From a virus: 45,080 bases of DNA. Location of the stretch: IMG/VR virus record IMGVR_UViG_3300033148_003978, positions 1 through 45,080 of that record. One strand, 5' to 3'. The notes under the pieces are model-generated. The model was not told the origin of the DNA. It worked only from the letters and a program-made list of their open reading frames with translations, and searched no databases. A program made the translations under genes and the position numbers. Below, one piece after another: positions 22,178 through 30,600 of the stretch; the first letter of the stretch is position 1; the number at the start of each line of letters is the position of its first letter.

Positions 22178-24783
22178 TGAAAAACTTACTATACATTCTG
22201 TTAGTTTTGTTATTTGTAACGAGCAGTATTGCCAACGTCGAAATCGTTGAAGATAGATTGGTTGTTTCTTCGCCGGACAGTACAGAGATGACGGAGATTT
22301 ATCGTGATGGCACTGATACTTATATCTGGTGGCGTGATGATACCAGCGTTCTATATTTCGGGCTTGGTGATATAGTCTTTGACGTTAATAGTAAGCTCAA
22401 GTGGGACGCTTCTACCGAAACTCTCTTTGCGGACGTTAATGGCACGTTTACAGACGGTACAACTACTATTGAGGACGGTAATTATACAGGCGTAGGTAAT
22501 ATCACAGGCGATGACGTTGATATAAGTGCGGGTACGGGCGATTATCTTTCATCGGGGACAATCGGGGCGGGTGCTATAACGGGTACATCTTTTACAGATG
22601 GCACTTTGACCATAAGCGGCGGCTCGATAACAAGCGCGGTTAATGGTACATTTTCAGGTACAGTTCAGGCCGAGCAACTAACCTCAACAGATGATGCAAG
22701 TATAGCTGGTAATTTATTCGTAAATACAGGCCATACTTACAATGAGGGCTTACGCCTTTATGGTAGCGGTACTTGGGCTGGAAGCTGCGATGGTGGTAAT
22801 ATCCATTGGTACAATAGTAAGACAGAAGAGCCGAACGGTTGGACTTATATCAATGCGTATAATCATTTCGTATGGGACAATGCTGCCCAAAGCAACGAAA
22901 CCGACTATGGTAATGCACACGTTGCTTTTGATACTGGCTATGCCTACTTTGCAGGAGGTCTTGCCACCGGAGGTAACTTTTCAACCTCCACCGGCACTGT
23001 AACAATGGGTTCAGCTACGCAAAACGCTGGTGTATTCTCAATGATACAAGGTGGCGTTACAGATGACCCTACATTCTCTATAACACAGTCTGGCGATGAC
23101 GTAACTATCAACCAGACCATAGGCGATATAACTATGACCGCTGGGGGTGGGAATATATCTTTTGGTAATGAGACTATAGAGTCGGGAGCGGCGACATTTA
23201 GTGCAAATTCAAGTGTTACTACGGCTACTGGCTTCGCTTTATTCGGAATAAATAGCGGAGATAGCTATAGTTATCTTTCTCTTGCTCCAGGCCAAGTAGG
23301 AGATGTGGGGTGGGTTGTTATGGGTGGCTATCCCAATCCTGGGGATTTTACTATAAGGGAAGCGGGGGTTGCCGATTATTTAACTATTGTAAAAACCACA
23401 GGTGCGGCAACTTTTTCAGGTGATGTAGATGCCAATAGTTTCACGGGCAATTTTACAGGCGACCTTACCGGTGATGTTACAGGCAATGTTTCTGGTAACG
23501 CAGGGACTGTAACAGTTGCAGATACAGATGCAGCTTGCTACGTAGGGCTATGGGAATCAGCTTCGGGTTCTCTGGCGGGTAAGACTGATGCTGGTCTTCT
23601 ATACAACGCAGGTACGAGTACGCTTTCAGGTGCGGATTTAGATGTTAATTTAGGGACAGGGGTTTTAGTTACTGATGGCCAGATAGGTATTGGAACTGCA
23701 CCTAACGCTGGGGTAGGATTACATATCCAGAAATCCTTTGATGAAAATGCGGCCTATGGAATGTTTGGTGGTGTAGTATCTACAAGGACAACAACTCATT
23801 CTCTTATTTCGGGATTGTCATTTAATGCTCTGTGGCAGCCTGCAAGCCTTGCAGGGTTTGGTGCTCAAACTTTAACTGTATTGGCAGGAGCATCTCCGAG
23901 TATAAAAGTACTCAAGCCAGACAGTGCAGCAAAGGCTATGATTGTAGCAAATGCTTATGGTTTTGTGCCTGCTGCCAGGTTTGACAATGGAGACACAGGC
24001 GATTTAACAATAACGAATTTCAAAAACTTTGCCGCTATAGATGCAACCCTTAATAATGGAGCAACCATAACAACGGCTTATGCTTTTTATGACCCAGGTA
24101 TGACAGCAGGAGATACTAACTGGGGTCTTTACGGACTATCTGCACAGAATTATTTATCAGGCAGTTTAACAATAGGGGATGGGCTTGACGTTACTGGTGT
24201 TACACAGTTAGGCGATGGCGGGATTAAGGATCATGTGGACGTTAATTCTACAGGTGTAATGACTTTTCACGGGGACGCAAGGTTTTGGCAAGGGATTTTT
24301 CTCGATACTTCTCGTTTCAAGGAACCCACATCGGATAAGGCAACGCTTGTCAATAGAGGTATAGGAACAGCTTATGAGTTTAGCGATAATCAAGATAAAG
24401 AGCACGTCCACGTACAAGTTAGATTACCTGGATTTTGGGATGTAACAGAAGACTTACAAGCTATTCTATTATGGGACAGTGTTACGACAGACGCTAACTG
24501 CGATTGGGAAATAAGATACCAATTTAGAGCATCAGATGAAGCTATGGATAGTGTTGCTCTTGATGGAACAGAAGCCGACTTTATGGTAAGTTCAGGAACA
24601 TCAAAAGGACTGAACCACTCGACAATCGCAATACCCGCAGCAGATTTTGATACAGGAGATAAGTTTTTAAGATTTACGGTGTACCGTGATGGTAATGACG
24701 CTGGCGATACTCTTAGCGCAAGTGCCTACCTTCACGGTATTATAGTTAGAGGGGTTAGAAACAAAACCGGTGGCGGAATATAA
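22177..24783 (+). CDS. Tail fibre protein with signal peptide, 868 aa
   Basis: Starts MKNLLYILLVLLFVTSSIA then NVEIVEDRLVVSSPDSTEMT. The body is Gly/Thr/Asn-rich with many short strands typical of phage fibres (TFTDGTTTIEDG, GTIGAGAITGTSF, FTGNFTGDLTGDVTGN). It ends in a compact C-terminal domain (about 720-868, HVHVQVRLPGFWDVTEDLQA onwards) of the kind that binds receptors or completes a trimer. The third tail gene in a row with TAATG coupling and a signal peptide. Confidence 0.8.
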   Translation: MKNLLYILLVLLFVTSSIANVEIVEDRLVVSSPDSTEMTEIYRDGTDTYIWWRDDTSVLYFGLGDIVFDVNSKLKWDASTETLFADVNGTFTDGTTTIEDGNYTGVGNITGDDVDISAGTGDYLSSGTIGAGAITGTSFTDGTLTISGGSITSAVNGTFSGTVQAEQLTSTDDASIAGNLFVNTGHTYNEGLRLYGSGTWAGSCDGGNIHWYNSKTEEPNGWTYINAYNHFVWDNAAQSNETDYGNAHVAFDTGYAYFAGGLATGGNFSTSTGTVTMGSATQNAGVFSMIQGGVTDDPTFSITQSGDDVTINQTIGDITMTAGGGNISFGNETIESGAATFSANSSVTTATGFALFGINSGDSYSYLSLAPGQVGDVGWVVMGGYPNPGDFTIREAGVADYLTIVKTTGAATFSGDVDANSFTGNFTGDLTGDVTGNVSGNAGTVTVADTDAACYVGLWESASGSLAGKTDAGLLYNAGTSTLSGADLDVNLGTGVLVTDGQIGIGTAPNAGVGLHIQKSFDENAAYGMFGGVVSTRTTTHSLISGLSFNALWQPASLAGFGAQTLTVLAGASPSIKVLKPDSAAKAMIVANAYGFVPAARFDNGDTGDLTITNFKNFAAIDATLNNGATITTAYAFYDPGMTAGDTNWGLYGLSAQNYLSGSLTIGDGLDVTGVTQLGDGGIKDHVDVNSTGVMTFHGDARFWQGIFLDTSRFKEPTSDKATLVNRGIGTAYEFSDNQDKEHVHVQVRLPGFWDVTEDLQAILLWDSVTTDANCDWEIRYQFRASDEAMDSVALDGTEADFMVSSGTSKGLNHSTIAIPAADFDTGDKFLRFTVYRDGNDAGDTLSASAYLHGIIVRGVRNKTGGGI

Positions 24784-24793
24784 GGAGCGTAAA

Positions 24794-25045
24794 ATGCCAA
24801 CAACAGAAATAACTATTACAGGTAAAGTAGATACGGATAAAGTACCTTTATTAAAGGAATATTTCCTAAAGGCACAACCGATACCCAAAGACAAAGACCC
24901 AGAATCGCCGACTTACGGTGATGATATGTACTCTTTTAATGAATGGCTCAAAAAGCGTATCTGGAGTTATGTTAGGGGCGAGATTAAGCAGGGCAAAAAG
25001 GAACTTGATGCACAGGCGGCAGACTTGGACAACATTATAAGTTAA
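24794..25045 (+). CDS. Hypothetical protein, 83 aa
   Basis: ATG at 24794 after ATAAGGAGCGTAAA. MPTTEITITGKVDTDKVPLL..., one strand then helices, ending in a charged helix (KQGKKELDAQAADLDNII). It lies between the tail fibre and the internal virion genes; probably a virion or chaperone accessory. No family recognised. Confidence 0.65.
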   Translation: MPTTEITITGKVDTDKVPLLKEYFLKAQPIPKDKDPESPTYGDDMYSFNEWLKKRIWSYVRGEIKQGKKELDAQAADLDNIIS

Positions 25046-25057
25046 GCAGGAGTTCTT

Positions 25058-25468
25058 ATGGAAGTAGAAATGCGACAGATGACCGTTGACGATTTCCTGA
25101 CGATAATGGACACGAATCCGGGCATTTACCCTGAATGGGATAATCTACCGAACGACCAGAAAAGGGGTTTAGCGGAGTTGAATATCACTACTGGTTCTGC
25201 GCAGTCTTATTTTGAGGATGATGTGTTAATCGGCGTTGGCGGGATAAGGTTTGTCGGGGTAGGCGAAGCGTGGATGATAACAAGGCCGGAGACAAGGTCG
25301 AAGAAGGCATTAACCCTTTTCAAAACTGTGCAGAAACTTCTGGCAAAAACGATAGAGGATAATAATTTATGGCGAGTATTCGCTGCAAGTAAGATTTCAG
25401 AGAACTTCCTGAAACATTTAGGTTTCAAAGCTGAACCGGAAACATTCTGCTGGACGAGGACTAAATAA
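25058..25468 (+). CDS. GNAT-like protein resembling T7 gp13 (internal virion protein A)
   Basis: 136 residues with a GNAT-fold layout: MRQMTVDDFLTIM start, DDVLIGVGGIRFVGVGEAWM strand pair (about 50-70), helical TLFKTVQKLLAKTIEDN, and a SENFLKHLGFKAEPETFCWT ending (about 111-131), like the C-terminal hallmark of acetyltransferases. In T7 and relatives such a protein (gp13) precedes the internal core proteins and helps assemble them; this position is the same here. Confidence 0.7.
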   Translation: MEVEMRQMTVDDFLTIMDTNPGIYPEWDNLPNDQKRGLAELNITTGSAQSYFEDDVLIGVGGIRFVGVGEAWMITRPETRSKKALTLFKTVQKLLAKTIEDNNLWRVFAASKISENFLKHLGFKAEPETFCWTRTK

Positions 25469-26085
25469 TGGAAAATATTTTTAAGACAACATATACCGTA
25501 GAACGGAACGGTAAAATCTTTCACCTTCACTGGAAGTATAGATGTAACCCTATACCTATGATAGGTGGATTAGCTGGCGGGGCAGGCGGGCTATTGAGTG
25601 GTGCGGGCGGAATGTTAGGTGGCATTACACAAATGGCTGGGCCGATAGGTAAGATTGCCGGCCCTATGATGGGGATGCTTACCACAAGAGAAGAAGGCAA
25701 AGAAGAACAGGCGATATCCAAGTACCGAGAGGCCGCGTACGAAAAAGAAGCGAGAAGGTTAGATATAAGGGCAGAGGAGCAAGCTCGTATCACAAAGGAA
25801 AGACTCATCCGGCTTTTAGCGACACAGAAGAGTGGAGCAGCGGCGGCGAATGTAAAGATGAATGTCGGCTCGCCTTTGGTTATAGCTTCGCAGACGAAGG
25901 CTGACGCTGCTAAAGATATTGGTTTTGCGCTTGCGGAGGGCAGATATCGTTCCGGTTTTATGAGGGATATGGCTGCTTGGGAAAGATATGCCGGTAAGAA
26001 GAAAAAGAAAAAGTCGAAGTGGGATACTATCAGCCAAGGGATAGGATTGTTCGGTACTATCGCTGATATGGGATTGCTTAATTAG
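25468..26085 (+). CDS. Internal virion protein resembling T7 gp14
   Basis: 205 residues. A Gly/Ala/Met-rich hydrophobic segment (about 31-71, GLAGGAGGLLSGAGGMLGG) could enter a membrane. It is followed by a coiled, Arg/Glu-rich helix and the block NVKMNVGSPLVIASQTKADA / DIGFALAEGRYRS that is typical of gp14-like ejection proteins. In T7, gp14 forms the outer-membrane channel during DNA ejection. A Lys-rich stretch lies near 176-183. Start overlaps the previous stop. Confidence 0.75.
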   Translation: MENIFKTTYTVERNGKIFHLHWKYRCNPIPMIGGLAGGAGGLLSGAGGMLGGITQMAGPIGKIAGPMMGMLTTREEGKEEQAISKYREAAYEKEARRLDIRAEEQARITKERLIRLLATQKSGAAAANVKMNVGSPLVIASQTKADAAKDIGFALAEGRYRSGFMRDMAAWERYAGKKKKKKSKWDTISQGIGLFGTIADMGLLN

Positions 26086-26096
26086 GAGATATTACT

Positions 26097-27638
26097 ATCG
26101 CAACTAAAATTCCATTATTTCAACGACAACAACTACCGCCAGCCGGCGGCTCTGTAGTCTTACCACCACACGAACTCGCCAAATCCCCACAGCGAGATTT
26201 TATCGAATCGACAACAAGTTTCTTCAATAACATTTTCCAGGCACAAGCGACAAACGAAGAGGCCGAAGCTAAGAGCCAAATTGATGTTTTAATTGAGAGC
26301 TTTGAGACTTTCGTTGCGGACAAGCCAAACGCAAGCCCAGAAGAATTGAAGAAACAATGGTCTAAAGTCGAGACTCAGATTAAGGCCATTCCCAGTGGGA
26401 TGAAAAATTCGCTTGCCAAGATGAATATGACACAAGCAATCGCTTCGGATATGCCCTTAACAATACAAGAGGCAAAGACGAAGATGGAGGCGATACAGTC
26501 CAAGCAGGAACTGGCACGGTATAGGGCTTTGAGAGAAAGTTACATTGCCGAGGGTACTGTAGCGGCGGAGATTAAACTACTCGAACTTGACGCAAAGATG
26601 TCCAGCCCAGAGATAGGGCTTGTTGACCCTGAGATTGTTAAAGCTCAACAGGGGATAGACCTTGCCAAGATGAAGGCTGGGCGGGCAGACGGAATAAAGT
26701 CTGCTGTTTTACAGCAAGCCCAGTTGTTTCGAGATGAAAAAACAGGTAAAATAGACATTAAAGCGGGACAGGATTTTATTAAGAAAAGCGGGTTACCGGC
26801 AGAAGACCAACTTGATGTACTCAAGGACTTAAATACTTGGAATGCACAAGAGCAACAGGCACTTGAGCAACAAAGAGGGGTTGACCGAAACACTATAAAC
26901 AATCAATTATATAAAGAACTTGATTTTGAAAAAGCTATTGCGACTATAGATGGTTCATCTTTGGATGAGAAAGAGCAAGGTCGGAAAATGAAAGAGGCTA
27001 GAGAATTGCAACTTCTATGGGCTAAAGGCGGAAGAGATGCTAAACAGGAAAAGGAGAAATCTGATTTACTTATTAAAATATCCCAAAACCCACGAAAATA
27101 TAACGAAAGTTATATATCAGATGAAGCGTTGGTCGGCAAGATACATCCAAGTCATTTGCCTCAATTAAAGTTGTGGCGGGATAAAGTAGTTAAGGGACTA
27201 ATTGGAACTGTAGCCGCCAAGAAGGGATATGATTTATTGAAAATCTATAACACGAGGGGTGTATTTGGTACGGGCACTGAAGGTGCGAATCTTTACATAG
27301 AAATGGTTGATAATTTTACAGAATTTCTTTTAGAAAAGGATAGAACTGCCAAAGAGGTAACAGAATACATCGGGAATATGACACCTGAACTTGGCGCTTG
27401 GGCAAGATTCTGGTCAGGTTTCAACGCTGGCGAAAGAAGGGAAAGGGCGAAAAGAATCAGGAAACTCGCTGACGTTGAAACAGAACGGCTTGAAGAGACA
27501 AAACTTAAAACACCTGAAATAACAATAGACCCTACAAAGGAACCGAAAACAGAAGATGAATTTATTAAGACTGCCAATTCGATTAGTGATGCAACTAATA
27601 AACGATTATATGTAGATAAATGGCTGGAGAAGTTTTAA
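26097..27638 (+). CDS. Internal virion protein (T7 gp15-like position), apparent ATC start
   Basis: The frame is open from 26082 to 27638 with no ATG in its first 80 codons, yet coding character runs up to the ribosome site TTAGGAGA (26082-26089). The codon eight bases after GGAG is ATC (26097), giving (M)ATKIPLFQRQ, a start commonly seen as MATK-x-P in such phage proteins. An in-frame TTG at 26346 would remove 83 conserved-looking residues and has no good site. The 513-residue product is helical and charged, with an LPAEDQLDVLKDLNTWN segment. By order it is the second ejection protein. Confidence 0.7.
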   Translation: MATKIPLFQRQQLPPAGGSVVLPPHELAKSPQRDFIESTTSFFNNIFQAQATNEEAEAKSQIDVLIESFETFVADKPNASPEELKKQWSKVETQIKAIPSGMKNSLAKMNMTQAIASDMPLTIQEAKTKMEAIQSKQELARYRALRESYIAEGTVAAEIKLLELDAKMSSPEIGLVDPEIVKAQQGIDLAKMKAGRADGIKSAVLQQAQLFRDEKTGKIDIKAGQDFIKKSGLPAEDQLDVLKDLNTWNAQEQQALEQQRGVDRNTINNQLYKELDFEKAIATIDGSSLDEKEQGRKMKEARELQLLWAKGGRDAKQEKEKSDLLIKISQNPRKYNESYISDEALVGKIHPSHLPQLKLWRDKVVKGLIGTVAAKKGYDLLKIYNTRGVFGTGTEGANLYIEMVDNFTEFLLEKDRTAKEVTEYIGNMTPELGAWARFWSGFNAGERRERAKRIRKLADVETERLEETKLKTPEITIDPTKEPKTEDEFIKTANSISDATNKRLYVDKWLEKF

Positions 27639-30600
27639 TGCCAATAACAGCAGAACAACAGGATTTAAGAAACCAATTATTAGAGCCGACCGAATCACAG
27701 CAGGCGTTAAGGAAAAGGCTGCTCGGTGTCCAACGTCCTGAAGGCCAAGAACAGGTAATGAAAGACCTGCCGTTTGCAATACAAGACGGTGTTTATTTCG
27801 AAGATGTACTTAATAGTGAGAGTAGGGAACTTTTCAAACAAAGATTAAGTGTATCGGACGACCCGAATTTCATTAGAGATAAGCACGTTGCTTCCTTGAA
27901 GATAGCGTTTGATAATGATTTGCCCTTTGAAGATGCTTATGCAATGTTCGATGATTACGCTAAGACCAAATACGAGGGTAATTCAAAGGCCGCCGCCGCT
28001 GACCTGAAAAAACAGCTTGGCGAAACCGTTGCGTTTTCAGAGAAACTAACACCGGAGCAAGTACAAGAAGAAAAAGTATTAGAAAGAAAACACGAAATAC
28101 AATTAGACCCTATTAAGGCGTTTCCTGAAGAATTTCACAGTCTTTATAAGCCGCTAAACAGTAAAGAGTGGGAGCAGGCAAGAGGCAGGAGAATAAAGCC
28201 CGGATTACAAATATCGCCATTCGCTCCGACCGTTCCGCTTCTTGAGAGTCCTGTCCCGCAAGATTTTTATCAGAAATCAAAGTTTGAACAAATTGCCCTT
28301 ACTATGGACGCAAGGGCAAAGCTCTTACCCGAAGGCGACCCATTAAAAGAAAAGTACAGTAAATGGAAATCTGTTATTGGGTTAAGGATGTCTCTTTTAG
28401 CCGCGCCGTTTGAAGAAGTAGAAAAAAGGCAAAGGGGTGGGGTGTTCCCCGAAGTTACGAGAGGTGCGGTATCCGGCTTAATAGACATCGCTGGCAGGGG
28501 ATTAGAAATATTTGCCAGAGAGATTGCGCCGTTGAGTGTATTCGACCCTGAACAAGTTGCGAAAGCCTCGGTTGTTTTGAGGGAATTTGCTCAAACAAAA
28601 GCACTTTCGCCGCCCGAAGGCGATAGTTATGCTTTCCAGATGGGTAGAGTATCATCTCAATTAGGCGCGGGTTTTGCCGCGTTTTTAACTACCGGCAATC
28701 CTTATGCCTTTGGTGTTCCTATTGGAATATTAGAATATTCAAATACGAGAGAAGAAGCCCTTGCCGCTGGCGCTACAGAAGAACAGGCCGAACTTGCCGC
28801 TACCGGAGTAGCGTTAGTCAATATGGCTATTGAGCAATGGCAATTTAAGACAATCAGAGGTTTTGCAACGAAAGGCGTTAGAGACGCCATCCGCAAAAGG
28901 GCTACTAATTTTACTATGAAGAACGCCCTTGCTTTTACTGGTGCGGTTACGTTGGATTCGGCTAAACTTATGGCTACTGGTGCTATTCAAGAAGGTATTC
29001 AATCAACAGTTTCAGGTGGTGCTGTCGCCATTTTTGACCCTTCGTCAATTAGAAATATCCCCAAGCAAGCCTTAATGGAGGGTTGGTATGGCGCTGGTGC
29101 GGAGCTGTTATTCGGCGGTCTTGGCAGGGTTTGGACAAATGCTAAAGTCGCAAGGCAAAATGCACAGACCAGAAAAGCGTTAGTATCACTTGACGAGGCT
29201 TTGGTTGAGGATACTGGTATTGCCCCTGCAAGGGCTGCCGAAATTGTCAACGAGGCTGTAGACTTGGCCGCAAAAGCTACTGATAAGGACGAAGCTGCTA
29301 AGGTTTTTTTGACTTCAGTTAATGACCAACTTGGCACAAAAGAGGCTGTTGAGCAGGAGGTAGAGAGGCCAATTACTGAGGAAATAGCTGAGACCGAACG
29401 TTTTGAGGTCGTAGAACCCACACCAGAGGCTACTGCTGCCCCGTCAGAGGCCGAACTCCCTGCCGAGGGTATCAAAGTACCCCCCAAACCAACTGGGGCG
29501 ATTGAGGGGAAGGGATTGCCTAAAGATGCTGATTTAACATATAAAGATAAAATCGCTGATATTGCAGAAGGTGATACAAAAGCAGCGATGCAAATTTACG
29601 AAAAGCACGTTGAGGAAACCGGAAAGCAGATAGCAAAAGTAATTAGCGAGCGAACAGATATAGCTAATATAGACAAAGGTGATTGGGGTTCTGCCACATC
29701 TTATTATTTTGATATTGAAAATGCCGATGGTGAACAAATAACAATCAGGATAAGCGACCATCCTGAAGTATATGGTGGTGTAGATATTTCTCTAAATAGT
29801 AATGACTCTGTTAAAGAAAATATCGAAATAGCCAAATGGCTTATAGAAAAGGAGTGGGGCAAACTAACAGAGGCCAAGCCGGTTGCAGCGGCGAAACAAG
29901 CCCAACCCACCCTCAAACCAACTGGGGCGATTACGGAACCTTCTGTTAAGATAGGCAAAGAATTTGATTATGCTGGAGCGCCTTATAAAATTACAGATAT
30001 TGAAGGGGATAGAGTAACTACTGAACGAACTGATATTACTGCCGAGCCACGTGTTTGGGACAAAGCTGGATTGCAAGTTGAATTGGCAAAGCAAGCCCAA
30101 CCCACCCTCAAACCAACTGGGGCGGTCGAGGTAATTGACAACGAAACTGGCAAAGTCCTGAAATTTAATACAAGAGCCGAGGCTGATGCCAAAATTAAGG
30201 AATTGAGGCAAGAACAAGCGGGCGGTATTTCCTTTGAGAAAATTCAATGGAAGCGCAAGTCTGGCGAAGTAGTCGAGACTACAAGAGGGGAACTAACAGT
30301 AGAATTGAATCGGCTCACTTCAGATTTAGATAAAAGACTTGCCGATAATAAAATCAAGACCACAGAGGATGTTAAGCAGGCTGAATCGGACTGGCAGGAC
30401 ATCAATTCTATGAGGGAATCTCTTGGTTATGCCAAAGGCGAAAAACCGTTTAAGATTATTCGCGCAAAAGGCAAAGATATACGAACTATTAAGAATATCA
30501 AGTCCCGTATTTGGCAATCAATAAAGCCCAAAACTGCGTCAGGTCTGACTACGAGTCAGGTTATCAACGCCGTTATGAAGGGGATGGAAAAATCCGCACG

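Noticed and set aside
17170-24783. Possible diversity-generating retroelement acting on the tail genes
   Set aside because: No reverse transcriptase and no template/variable repeat pair are visible; the repeats in these genes are protein-level only.
28999-29487. 162-codon minus-strand frame inside the giant ejection protein gene
   Set aside because: Low-complexity Ser/Ala shadow of the sense codons with no start signal; the sense frame is continuous and coherent.
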